A DNA stretch of 64,000 bases, taken from contig NZ_RJPT01000010.1 in the NCBI RefSeq assembly GCF_003943515.1, positions 1 to 64,000 of the forward strand. Reading direction: 5' to 3'. The notes under the pieces were generated by a model. It saw only the letters and a program-made list of their open reading frames with translations. It did not search any database and had not been told where the DNA came from. This DNA comes from Streptococcus cristatus (GTDB lineage: Bacteria > Bacillota > Bacilli > Lactobacillales > Streptococcaceae). Below are positions 19,852-27,528 of the stretch, piece after piece; position 1 is the stretch's first letter; each line of letters opens with the position of its first letter. A program made the translations under genes and the position numbers.

Positions 19852-21318
19852 TTAACGCAGTTGGACCTTCAACACCAAGGGTGAGTCGCCTGCTACACTC
19901 GGCATGAAGACGCGTAAACCTTGGGGTGTTTGTCCCCATTCGAGCGGTTCCTCATAGCCCAGTAAGGACACCTCTTCTATGATACCATGAAAGCGAGAAG
20001 CGGGATTTTCTCTTTCGTCTGCCAAGGCCTGAATGGTCAGCCACTGATTTACTGCAGGCTCCATCAGAAAGGCATACACCGCTCCGCCCTTGGCCGTGAA
20101 ACGGAAATCCTGGTTTGTATAAGGGATGTTTTTCCCATCCGAAAATGGCCCACTATATACTTGTGTAGGACCTTCTCCAAATTGCCTCCACGCACGTGAA
20201 TCATAGATTGCTTGGCCATTCACTTGGAGCCAAGCCCCGATTTCTCTCAAGATTTCTCGATCTTTTTCTGGAATCGCCCCGTCTCCTTTGGGACCGATAT
20301 TCAGCAGCAAATTCCCATTTTTGGACACGACATCAATCAAGGTTTGGATGATTTCTTTAGCTGACTTATAGTCAAGGTTCTCTGTGTAGCCCCAAGAATT
20401 TCGCGCGATAGCCGTATCCGTCTGCCAAGTGAAAGGTTGAATCTCTGCGAAACCACCGCGCTCCACTTCCACAATCCCCGCACCAAAAGCCAGCGCATCA
20501 TGCTTGTAGCAGATGCTAGTTGGCTTCCCAGAAGCTGCTCCTAAATTATAATAATAGGCAGCAAAAAGCTTTATATACTCTTTAAAAGCTGCATGCTGAA
20601 TCCACCAGTCAAAATACAAAATCTCAGGCTGGTAATCTCGAACCAGCTCACAGGTACGCAAGAGCCAATCATTTAGAAACTCCTGACTCGGATAAGGCTG
20701 ACCAAACAAATCATGGTGGTCTGGCTCTGGCATAGCCGGCCAGTAGAGTTCCTCGCGACTGACTTCGCTGGCAATGTCACTGGCAAACTCCTTCCCATGC
20801 GAAAAGAAAAAGTGATGCTCTGCCCGATGGGAGGAAGTACAAAAATGAACTTGCTCTCTTTGAGCTGCCTGACTCAATTCCCCCAAGATGTCACGTTTTG
20901 GCCCCATTTCTACACTATTAAAAGGAGAAAGCTGACTGGCATAAAGCTGGAAGCCGTCGTGATGCTCCGCCACTGGAAACATGTATTGGGCTCCCGCTTC
21001 TTTAAAGAGGCGCAGCCATTCGTCCGCATCAAAATTTTCGGCAGTAAAGAGTGGGATAAAATCCTTGTAGCCAAAATCTTTGTGAGGCCCATAAGTTTTG
21101 ATATGGTGGTCAAACTCTGCCGTACCCTGGATGTACATATTTCGAGAGTACCACTCGCTCCCAAAGGCAGGAAGGCTGTAAAGTCCCCAATGGATAAAAA
21201 TCCCAAACTTAGCCCTTTTGAACCAGTGGGGCACTTGATAGGTCGCAAGAGAGTCCCAGTCTGGATAGAAAGGACCTTGGTTGGCAACTCTTTGAATTTC
21301 TTCTAAAGATATTTTCAT
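19852..21318 (-). CDS. Alpha-L-fucosidase, GH29
   Basis: A 488-aa glycoside hydrolase that releases alpha-linked fucose. Visible GH29 features are WFKRAKFGIFIHWGLYSLPA, the substrate-site HHDGFQLYAS, and ILYFDWWIQHA containing the probable nucleophile Asp. There is no signal peptide, so it should act in the cytosol on imported fucosylated oligosaccharides. The ATG at 21318 is preferred (GAGG 9 bases upstream) over a TTG seven codons earlier. A cre-like site lies just upstream. It stands alone; no fucose catabolic or transport gene is adjacent. Confidence 0.9.
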   Translation of the reverse strand: MKISLEEIQRVANQGPFYPDWDSLATYQVPHWFKRAKFGIFIHWGLYSLPAFGSEWYSRNMYIQGTAEFDHHIKTYGPHKDFGYKDFIPLFTAENFDADEWLRLFKEAGAQYMFPVAEHHDGFQLYASQLSPFNSVEMGPKRDILGELSQAAQREQVHFCTSSHRAEHHFFFSHGKEFASDIASEVSREELYWPAMPEPDHHDLFGQPYPSQEFLNDWLLRTCELVRDYQPEILYFDWWIQHAAFKEYIKLFAAYYYNLGAASGKPTSICYKHDALAFGAGIVEVERGGFAEIQPFTWQTDTAIARNSWGYTENLDYKSAKEIIQTLIDVVSKNGNLLLNIGPKGDGAIPEKDREILREIGAWLQVNGQAIYDSRAWRQFGEGPTQVYSGPFSDGKNIPYTNQDFRFTAKGGAVYAFLMEPAVNQWLTIQALADERENPASRFHGIIEEVSLLGYEEPLEWGQTPQGLRVFMPSVAGDSPLVLKVQLR

Positions 21319-21338
21319 CGTTACTACCTCATCATTCA

Positions 21339-21364
21339 ATTAAAACGCTTTCTTTTATTGTACC
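21339..21364 (-). promoter_or_regulatory. cre site and extended -10 promoter of the fucosidase gene
   Basis: The minus strand carries TGG-TACAAT (21357-21365 region, -10 at 21357-21362). Directly downstream is a CcpA-type cre, 21339-21353, matching the consensus at all but one fixed position. The cre lies between -10 and start codon, a position for roadblock-type catabolite repression. 21365-21440 is AT-rich with nothing recognised. Confidence 0.65.
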
Positions 21365-21440
21365 AATTTTTGGAGAAGAAAGAGCCATTTTACAAAAAAA
21401 TAATCCAAAACAGCCCTACGAGCAAACTTTCCCAATAAAG

Positions 21441-21478
21441 CAAAGAAAAAGAACAGCAATCAATTCTGTTCCTTGTTT
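21441..21478 (-). terminator. Terminator after the DUF6287 lipoprotein gene
   Basis: GAACAG (21451-21456) pairs with CTGTTC (21466-21471), extended by flanking A/T pairs. The minus strand continues TTTTTCTTTG. A second small inverted repeat (CGAGTA/TACTCG, about 21495-21520) lies between it and the gene. Confidence 0.65.
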
Positions 21479-21544
21479 TTATATTTTCAGCATGACGAGT
21501 ACCTTGGAAAGCTACTCGCACCGCGATTCTCATCATTCAATACA

Positions 21545-22213
21545 TCAATTCGCTACGCGATAGTAGGGATGTTGAGATGCGTAAGTGAAATCTTGCCCCA
21601 CTAAAATACGTTCTTTCGGATTTTGACTTCCAGTATCATAAAGACGAGCTCCTTTAGGAATGGCTGTGAAGGAGGCCACTTGATTCCCTGATTTATGAGT
21701 TAAAAACGCTCCAAACTTACCTTCATATACTTGACTATTTGTCAAAGTGTAGTCGCTTGATTCATTTCCTCTGTAAGTATGGGACACCAAACCATTTGCA
21801 TCAAAGACTAATTGATTGCCCAAATCGTCTTGCCAAGTACCAGTAATGCTAGAGAAATCACCATTTGCTAGAGCATTGATATCCATACCAGAAGTTGTTG
21901 GAGCCACTGGAGTAGCCGGAGTTGGTGACGTGTTTGAATCTGCTGAAGTCTTGTTTTCCACGGGCTTCTCAGCTTGACTGGAAATACCCTGGTCGCTAGA
22001 AGTCTGAGGAGTTGAAGAGGATGTCACGGAGTTAGAAGCAGAACTTTGCTTAGCTGATGGTTTGGTGGAGGACTCGCCTAAGCTACTAGTCTTAGATGTC
22101 TGGGAAGTGGAACTGCTGTTCACCTTCGTGGAAGGCTTAGAGCTACAGGCGGCGAGCAGGAAAGCAGAGCACAAGGCAGTGGCTGTCAATAGAATAAATT
22201 TACTACGTTTCAT
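21545..22213 (-). CDS. DUF6287-type surface lipoprotein
   Basis: A 222-aa lipoprotein. The signal MKRSKFILLTATALCSAF is followed by the lipobox LLAAC with acylated C23. A Ser/Thr-rich low-complexity linker spans about residues 25-105. A C-terminal domain begins MDINALANGDFSSITGTWQD and ends YASQHPYYRVAN, which resembles the streptococcal DUF6287 domain. It is expected on the outer face of the membrane; function unknown. The promoter is at 22349-22377 with a VicR-like box. A decayed copy of its own 3' end lies immediately upstream. Confidence 0.85.
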   Translation of the reverse strand: MKRSKFILLTATALCSAFLLAACSSKPSTKVNSSSTSQTSKTSSLGESSTKPSAKQSSASNSVTSSSTPQTSSDQGISSQAEKPVENKTSADSNTSPTPATPVAPTTSGMDINALANGDFSSITGTWQDDLGNQLVFDANGLVSHTYRGNESSDYTLTNSQVYEGKFGAFLTHKSGNQVASFTAIPKGARLYDTGSQNPKERILVGQDFTYASQHPYYRVAN

Positions 22214-22239
22214 AATGAAATCTCCTTGTCAGTTTATCA

Positions 22240-22315
22240 TCAATTTGCTAAACGATAGTAGGGATGTTGGCTTGCATAGGGGACATCTTACCCCACTAAA
22301 ATATATTCTTTAAAA
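22240..22315 (-). pseudogene. Remnant of a second lipoprotein gene (3' end only)
   Basis: About 75 bases closely match the 3' end of the neighbouring lipoprotein gene. They translate to KEYILVG-stop-DVPYASQHPYYRLAN, against KERILVGQDFTYASQHPYYRVAN in the intact gene. A CAA to TAA change gives an internal stop. Only the tail survives, now lying inside the 5' UTR of the intact gene. It is most simply explained as a deletion between tandem paralogues. Confidence 0.75.
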
Positions 22316-22339
22316 CTTTTTGTAATAAAAGAAATATTT

Positions 22340-22377
22340 TGTAATCTAATTGTAATCCTGTGAAATAATTTTGTCAA
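22340..22377 (-). promoter_or_regulatory. Lipoprotein promoter with a VicR/WalR-like box
   Basis: On the minus strand TTGACA (22372-22377) and TACAAT (22349-22354) are 17 bases apart. On the plus strand TGTAAT-CTAAT-TGTAAT (22340-22356) matches the VicR/WalR direct repeat (TGTWAH-N5-TGTWAH) exactly and overlaps the -10. A third TGTAAT is at 22321-22326. Control by the cell-wall regulator VicR is inferred. The rest of 22378-22435 is AT-rich with no gene. Confidence 0.7.
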
Positions 22378-22435
22378 CATTTTGTGTGATATTTTTCTCA
22401 AAATTTATTTAAAATTTCTGAAAATGCCTTTTTGA

Positions 22436-22469
22436 TGCAAAAAGCACAGAAGTTCCTCCTCCTGTGCTT
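22436..22469 (-). terminator. Terminator after the small kinase gene
   Basis: AAGCACAG (22442-22449) and CTGTGCTT (22462-22469) form a perfect 8-bp stem. The minus strand continues TTTGCATCAAAAAGG, so the T-run is short. It lies a few bases past the kinase stop. Confidence 0.65.
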
Positions 22470-22473
22470 CGTT

Positions 22474-22971
22474 TCAAATTTTCTCTAAATCATGAACGAT
22501 CCGCTCAAAGGCTGCTTCTAGAGAATCTTCGTTCCTAAAGAACGATTCTTCTTGCCAGCCTAAGAAATCTCGATCTTTCCACCAGCGCTTCATGTCGGCT
22601 GGGGTAAATTCCTCCTGCTTGGTTCTGGTCCGATGGCGACGGACGGTTTCTTCAAAAGTCAAATCATAGTAATAAGCTAGGATCTGAGAAGAAAACAAAG
22701 TCCGTAACCGCTCCAGCATGTGACCATAAATGTCTGTCTCATAAAACCCTTCTACCAAGACCAGCAGATCATGTTCGTAACCGAAGCGTGCCAATGTCTC
22801 CGTCAGGTCAATAGACAAATTCCCTGGCTCTACTTTTTCCTTGAGCATGTCTCGTCTAACTGTGTCCTGCGCAATCAAAAGAGTCCCTCGACCATAGTGT
22901 GCCTGCAGTTTCTTGGCCAGACTCGACTTGCCAGAGCCGGAATTGCCACGAATAATGACTAACTTGGCCAT
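22474..22971 (-). CDS. Small P-loop kinase (AAA/zeta-like)
   Basis: A 165-aa cytosolic nucleotide-binding protein. Walker A is GNSGSGKSS at residues 9-17. LVLVEGFYETDIYG is a likely second acidic strand, and RRHRTRTKQEEF resembles a LID with arginines. The pattern fits small-molecule kinases of the AAA_33/zeta group. The ATG follows the upstream stop directly (TAAATG), so translation is coupled to the CoA-binding gene. The substrate is unknown and there is no antitoxin partner, so a toxin role is not supported. Confidence 0.72.
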   Translation of the reverse strand: MAKLVIIRGNSGSGKSSLAKKLQAHYGRGTLLIAQDTVRRDMLKEKVEPGNLSIDLTETLARFGYEHDLLVLVEGFYETDIYGHMLERLRTLFSSQILAYYYDLTFEETVRRHRTRTKQEEFTPADMKRWWKDRDFLGWQEESFFRNEDSLEAAFERIVHDLEKI

Positions 22972-23409
22972 TTATTCGCCCAGAATCAAGCGGGTATGCT
23001 CGCGTTTGATGCAGCGATCCATGACGATATCGTCGTGACCAGCTGCACGCAAAATCTGTTCAGCTTCTTCATTTTCCAAGCCCAACTGAGCCCAGAAAAT
23101 CTTGGCATCTGCTTCCAGAAAATCACGCGCCACATCTGGCAAAAACTCGCTACGACGGTAAACATCGACAATATCCACTGGGAAAGGAATATCTTTGAGA
23201 CTGGCATAAACTGTCTCACCAAAAATCTGACTGCCCGCTGCCCGCGGATTTACCGGAATAATGCGATAGCCCCGCTCCTGCATCTCCTTGGACACACGGT
23301 TACTGGTCGTTTCCTCACGGTCTGATAGACCGACAACAGCAATCACCTTGCTGGTTTCTAGATAGCGCTTGACAACGCCGTCACTGGGATTTTGAAAATG
23401 GTAAGTCAT
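22972..23409 (-). CDS. CoA-binding protein (YccU-like)
   Basis: A 145-aa single-domain Rossmann protein of the CoA_binding_2 family. The nucleotide-binding strand and loop are SKVIAVVGLSDREET, followed by RVSKEMQERGYRIIPVNPRA and DIVDVYRRSEFLPDVA. The C-terminal MDRCIKREHTRL is typical of YccU-like proteins. No catalytic role is established for the family. It has AGGAGGAGCATT before ATG and is coupled to the kinase gene. Confidence 0.88.
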   Translation of the reverse strand: MTYHFQNPSDGVVKRYLETSKVIAVVGLSDREETTSNRVSKEMQERGYRIIPVNPRAAGSQIFGETVYASLKDIPFPVDIVDVYRRSEFLPDVARDFLEADAKIFWAQLGLENEEAEQILRAAGHDDIVMDRCIKREHTRLILGE

Positions 23410-23460
23410 AATGCTCCTCCTGTTTTATAAATAATTTTTAACTTTTTTAACAATGATATC

Positions 23461-23571
23461 TTAGCTGAACATGAGCTGAAACTTCGGAAAATAGATAAAT
23501 TCTCCAAAATCTTGCAAGCCTAACTGATACGAGCTAAAACCTTGGAAATAGATATTCCGTTCTGGGAGCAT
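23461..23571 (-). pseudogene. Short ORF or gene remnant 3' of polA
   Basis: A 36-codon reading, MLPERNIYFQGFSSYQLGLQ then DFGEFIYFPKFQLMFS, ends at 23461 in the 220-base gap after polA. The wording resembles the last strand-helix of an acetyltransferase-like protein, but there is no upstream part. AAGGAG lies only 2 bases before the ATG. It may be a remnant, a tiny gene, or chance. Confidence 0.3.
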
Positions 23572-23630
23572 GACTCCTTCGGCCAGATTCCTGATTTTCA
23601 GTCGTTTTTTGACGCTCTTTCTATCTTGTC

Positions 23631-26273
23631 TTACTTCGCCTCGTACCAAGTTTGGCCAGCGTTTTCATCAGCTACTAGTGGAACGGCCAGCTCAATCGCG
23701 GCTTCCATGGTTTCTTTGACTAACTGGCGGACGGCTGTTAGCTCGTCATTTGGCACTTCCAGCACGATTTCATCGTGCACCTGCAAGAGCATGCGAGATT
23801 TAAAATTCTTCTCTGTCAGAGCTCGGTCCAGATTAATCATAGCGACTTTGAGAATATCTGCGGCGGAGCCTTGGATTGGGCTGTTAATGGCTGTGCGCTC
23901 CGCAAAATTTCGGATGTTAAAATTGCGGGAATTGATGTCTGGCAAGGAGCGACGGCGATGGTAAATGGTCTCTACATAACCCTTATCACGCGCTTCACGA
24001 ACAATTGTTTCCATATAATTCTTGATACCAGGGAAACGCTCAAAATAAGTCTCAATGTAGTCCTTGGCAGCCTTGCGGGAAATGCCTAGATTATTGGCTA
24101 GGCCGAAGTTGGAAATGCCATAGACTACTCCGAAGTTGACAGCCTTGGCATTGCGGCGGTCATTCGGCGTCACATCCTCTGCCTTTTCAATACCAAAGAC
24201 CCGCATAGCGGTAGCCGTGTGAATGTCTTCTCCATGCTGAAAGGCAGCTATCAAATGCTCGTCCTGAGAAATGTGAGCCAGCACCCGCAGCTCAATCTGG
24301 GAATAATCCGAGCTGAGCAACACACTGTCTACCCACTCTGGCACAAAGGCCTTGCGAATGAGGCGCCCCTGCTCCAAGCGAACGGGGATATTCTGCAGGT
24401 TAGGGTCGACCGAGGACAGGCGGCCAGTCTGGGTCAAATCCTGAACATAGCGAGTGTGAATCTTGCCGTCAGCCGCAATCGCCTCCTGCAGTCCGATGAT
24501 ATAAGTGGACTGGAGCTTGCTGATTTGACGGTATTCCAGAATCTTAGACACAATCGGTGCAATCGGTGCTAAACGCTCCAGCACATCCACCGCTGTCGAG
24601 TAGCCCGTCTTGGTCTTTTTGGTGTACTCCAGTGGCAGTCCCATATCTTCAAAGAGAATGGTTCCCAGCTGTTTCGGCGAGTTGATATTAAACTCCTGAC
24701 CAGCCAAATTATAAATCTCCTGCGTCAGACTTTCCAGCGTCTTTTCATTTTCCGCCTGCATGCCTTGCAGGGTTTCCCGCTCAACCTTAATCCCCGCAAT
24801 CTCCATCTTAGCTAGGACAAAGGCCAGCGGTTGCTCCATTTCAAGCAACAAATCCAGCTGATTGTGGGAACGGAGCTGTTCTTGCATCGGTTCTTCTGTT
24901 TCCAGCAACACTAGGATCTTACGAGCTAGATGCTCAAAGAGCTGCTCTTGCTCCGGCAGAGCGCGCTTGGCTCCCTTGCCATAAACCTCGTCATCCATCG
25001 GCAGGATTGTTTGGCCGTAGAGGCGAGCAATAGTCGCCAGCTCATTATCCTCGACCGTTGAAAGCAGATACTTGGCTAGGCGCGCATCAAAGGCTGCTGC
25101 TGGTAGTTCAATGCCGTAATGACTGAGCAGTACCTTGGTACGCTTGAGGTCGTAGGTTTTTAGAGCTGTTTTTGTCAAAAACTCCTGAAAGAGAGGCTGC
25201 TGCAGTAAATCGCTGGAGCCTACATAAATCTGACGGCTATCGCCCCAGGCAAGACCAACAATCTCTTCCTTGTGGTAGTTGTCACCCAAGATTTCAAAAT
25301 AGAAGAATTGCTCTGGTGCCAGCATATCCGCTGTCACCTCAGTCACTTTGGTAAATTCAATTGGTTTGACTTCTACCGGCTCCTGACCAGTGCCTAGCTG
25401 AGCCTTGAGCTGCTTGAAGCCCATCTCGTCGTAGAACTTGCTCAGTGCCTCTACCTGTGGACCGTTGTAAACCAAATCATCCAGTCCGATTTCAATCGGA
25501 GCCTGAGTATTGATGGTAGCTAGGGTTTTAGATAAGAAGGCCTTGTCCTTATCATTGATCAGATTTTCCTTCATCTTAGAAGCCTTGAGCTGGTCGATAT
25601 TTTCATAAAGTTTTTCCAAAGAACCATACTCCAAGAGGAGCTTGAGACCAGTCTTCTCACCGATCTTAGTCACGCCGGGGATATTGTCCGACTGATCGCC
25701 CATCAGCGCCTTGAGGTCAATAAACTGCTCTGGCGTGATGCCCATCTTCTCCATGAGGTAGGCTGGGGTAAATTCTTCGAACTCGGCCACGCCTTTCTTG
25801 GAAATCTCCACCACGGTATTATCATCCGTCAGCTGAATCAAGTCTTTATCGCCGCTGACAATGGTCACATCGTAAGGCACTGCTGTCTTTTCAGCCATCT
25901 TGTCCAAGGTTCCGATGATGTCATCCGCCTCGTACTGAGCCAGATCATAGTAGCGGATGCCTAAGTAGTCCAGTATTTCTCGGATAAAGGGCAGCTGCTC
26001 ACGAAATTCATCCGGTGTCTTGGCCCGACCAGCCTTATAGTCGGCGTACATCTCAGTCCGGAAGGTCGTCTTACCAGCATCAAAAGCTACCAAGATATGA
26101 GTCGGCTGCACGCGCTCCAAGAGATGATTGAGCATAAGGTGGAAGCCATAAATGGCATTGGTATGCAGGCCTGATGGACTCTTGAAACGGTCGATTTGAT
26201 TATAAAGCGCAAAAAAAGCGCGAAAAGCAACGGACGAACCGTCGATTAATAATAATTTGTTCTTTTTTTCCAT
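23631..26273 (-). CDS. polA: DNA polymerase I
   Basis: An 880-aa repair and Okazaki-fragment polymerase. The 5' nuclease domain (about 1-290) begins KLLLIDGSSVAFRAFFALYN and contains YEADDIIGTLD and GDKSD-type GDQSDNIPGV. The middle domain lacks the acidic residues expected of a 3'-5' exonuclease, as in other streptococcal PolI. Polymerase motifs A (SSDYSQIELRVLAHIS), B (RRNAKAVNFGVVYGIS) and C (QVHDEIVLEV, from residue 831) are intact. No Shine-Dalgarno precedes the ATG; instead TGT-TATAAT-N6-ATG predicts a leaderless mRNA. Confidence 0.98.
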   Translation of the reverse strand: MEKKNKLLLIDGSSVAFRAFFALYNQIDRFKSPSGLHTNAIYGFHLMLNHLLERVQPTHILVAFDAGKTTFRTEMYADYKAGRAKTPDEFREQLPFIREILDYLGIRYYDLAQYEADDIIGTLDKMAEKTAVPYDVTIVSGDKDLIQLTDDNTVVEISKKGVAEFEEFTPAYLMEKMGITPEQFIDLKALMGDQSDNIPGVTKIGEKTGLKLLLEYGSLEKLYENIDQLKASKMKENLINDKDKAFLSKTLATINTQAPIEIGLDDLVYNGPQVEALSKFYDEMGFKQLKAQLGTGQEPVEVKPIEFTKVTEVTADMLAPEQFFYFEILGDNYHKEEIVGLAWGDSRQIYVGSSDLLQQPLFQEFLTKTALKTYDLKRTKVLLSHYGIELPAAAFDARLAKYLLSTVEDNELATIARLYGQTILPMDDEVYGKGAKRALPEQEQLFEHLARKILVLLETEEPMQEQLRSHNQLDLLLEMEQPLAFVLAKMEIAGIKVERETLQGMQAENEKTLESLTQEIYNLAGQEFNINSPKQLGTILFEDMGLPLEYTKKTKTGYSTAVDVLERLAPIAPIVSKILEYRQISKLQSTYIIGLQEAIAADGKIHTRYVQDLTQTGRLSSVDPNLQNIPVRLEQGRLIRKAFVPEWVDSVLLSSDYSQIELRVLAHISQDEHLIAAFQHGEDIHTATAMRVFGIEKAEDVTPNDRRNAKAVNFGVVYGISNFGLANNLGISRKAAKDYIETYFERFPGIKNYMETIVREARDKGYVETIYHRRRSLPDINSRNFNIRNFAERTAINSPIQGSAADILKVAMINLDRALTEKNFKSRMLLQVHDEIVLEVPNDELTAVRQLVKETMEAAIELAVPLVADENAGQTWYEAK

Positions 26274-26279
26274 AGGTTT

Positions 26280-26288
26280 ATTATAACA
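26280..26288 (-). promoter_or_regulatory. polA promoter placing +1 at the ATG
   Basis: The minus strand reads TG-T-TATAAT with the -10 at 26280-26285, then six bases, then ATG at 26273. The transcription start therefore falls on or next to the A of ATG. The region before ATG (AATAAACCT) has no ribosome binding site. No good -35 is seen, as usual for extended -10 promoters. Confidence 0.7.
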
Positions 26289-26356
26289 CGAAAGGCAAAC
26301 AAAGACAGAAAAGGCGGCGTGGAAAATAGGTAGAAAATGAATTGAGATTTAAATTT

Positions 26357-26365
26357 TGCTATAAT
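26357..26365 (+). promoter_or_regulatory. Histidine phosphatase promoter placing +1 at the ATG
   Basis: The plus strand reads TG-C-TATAAT with the -10 at 26360-26365, then CGTCTT, then ATG at 26372. No Shine-Dalgarno is present. The layout mirrors polA, which is transcribed divergently 98 bases away. Confidence 0.7.
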
Positions 26366-26371
26366 CGTCTT

Positions 26372-26914
26372 ATGAACAATACCTACTATTTTATCCGTCA
26401 TGCGCATTCTAACTATACACCTGATGAAATCAACCGACCATTATCAGACGAGGGACAAGAATCCTTGGCACAGCTTGAATTTTTAGCAGACAAACCTATT
26501 ACCGCCATTTATTCCAGCCCCTATCGAAGAGCCATCCAAACGGTTGAGACTTTAGCTCAAAGTCTAAAACTCGCTATTCAAACCGACAAACGACTAATAG
26601 AGCGAAAGTTAAGTAGCCAAGCGATTGCCGACCAAGACTTTGAAGAAGCCCTCATGCAACTTTGGTCACGGCCAACATTTTCACTTATTGGTGGCGAGTC
26701 TAATCAACAGGCTCAACAGCGAGCCTTAGCTCTTCTTCATGAACTGGAAAGCAAACACCAAAACGAAGAAATTATCATTAGCTCCCATGGCAATCTGATT
26801 TGCATCTTGCTGAGTGCATTCGACTCCAGAATTGATTATAACTTTTGGCATAATCTTCCCATGCCAGATGTGCTGGTTTTAGATAAAAATGGGAATAGCT
26901 CTCACCTCCTATAA
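26372..26914 (+). CDS. Histidine phosphatase family protein
   Basis: A 180-aa cytosolic phosphatase of the phosphoglycerate-mutase superfamily. The N-terminal RHG-type motif is YFIRHAHSNY with the catalytic His, SSPYRRAIQTVETLA supplies conserved Arg, and IIISSHGNLICILL carries the second catalytic His. RPLSDEGQESLAQL is typical. The start MNNTYYFIRHAH is the family start; a longer reading has no support. The mRNA is predicted leaderless. Substrate unknown. Confidence 0.88.
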   Translation: MNNTYYFIRHAHSNYTPDEINRPLSDEGQESLAQLEFLADKPITAIYSSPYRRAIQTVETLAQSLKLAIQTDKRLIERKLSSQAIADQDFEEALMQLWSRPTFSLIGGESNQQAQQRALALLHELESKHQNEEIIISSHGNLICILLSAFDSRIDYNFWHNLPMPDVLVLDKNGNSSHLL

Positions 26915-26962
26915 AAGATGGCATCGCCTAGCAAGAGCCAGCTATATCTTATCACTCTTCTA

Positions 26963-26971
26963 TGGTATAAT
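26963..26971 (+). promoter_or_regulatory. Extended -10 promoter
   Basis: TGG-TATAAT (26963-26971) lies 22 bases before the ATG at 26994, leaving a short leader that contains AGGAGG. No strong -35 is visible. Confidence 0.65.
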
Positions 26972-26993
26972 AATAAAAACTAGGAGGTAAAGC

Positions 26994-27479
26994 ATGTTCC
27001 CAATAACCATTCCAACTCTTGTGACTGAGGAAGTCTATCAACGATTTGCTTGGTCTGTTTTCTTACGCGGGAAAAGATTTTTGCTAAATCTGTTCATTCT
27101 GATAGGAATCCTAGCTCTCTATCTAACCTTCCTACCTGAAAACCTGAGGCGTTTTTCTTTCTTTATCGTGCTATTTACATCTTTGATTATATTCCCAGTA
27201 ATGTACTTTGGCACGGACTTTCAGATAAAGAAAGCCTATCGAAAAACTCCTTTCTGGAAGGATATGGAGCAAACTCTTATATTTGAGAAGGATAAATTTT
27301 CTGTGAAAAGCAAACGAGGAGAGTTTCTTTATAGCTATGATGACATCGTCAAAGTTTTCCATACTAAAGATGATTTTTATATCATGTTGGGGCCAAATGT
27401 CGGCTTCCCTATTGAAAAAAAGAACTGTACTCCCGAGGCTCTTGAGTTCTTGCTAGAACTTCACATTGAGCATATGTAA
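26994..27479 (+). CDS. YcxB-like two-helix membrane protein
   Basis: A 161-aa protein with two adjacent hydrophobic segments (about 30-50, LLNLFILIGILALYLTFL, and 55-72, FSFFIVLFTSLIIFPVMY). A cytosolic C-terminal domain follows, with FSVKSKRGEFLYSYDDIVKV, resembling the small YcxB-like beta domain. The function is unknown. AGGAGGTAAAGC precedes the ATG. It is a single-gene unit ended by the bidirectional terminator. Confidence 0.72.
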   Translation: MFPITIPTLVTEEVYQRFAWSVFLRGKRFLLNLFILIGILALYLTFLPENLRRFSFFIVLFTSLIIFPVMYFGTDFQIKKAYRKTPFWKDMEQTLIFEKDKFSVKSKRGEFLYSYDDIVKVFHTKDDFYIMLGPNVGFPIEKKNCTPEALEFLLELHIEHM

Positions 27480-27483
27480 AAGA

Positions 27484-27528
27484 AAAAGCAGGCTAGACTG
27501 ACAGTAGATCAGTTCTAGTCTGCTTTTT
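27484..27528. terminator. Bidirectional terminator
   Basis: GCAGGCTAGACTGA (27488-27501) pairs with TCAGTTCTAGTCTGC (27509-27523). AAAAA lies on the left and TTTTT on the right, so it can end both the plus-strand YcxB-like gene and the minus-strand HAD gene. Confidence 0.88.

Noticed and set aside
22474..22971. Reading the small kinase as a zeta toxin of a toxin-antitoxin pair.
   Set aside because: No epsilon-like antitoxin gene is adjacent; the coupled upstream gene is a CoA-binding protein.
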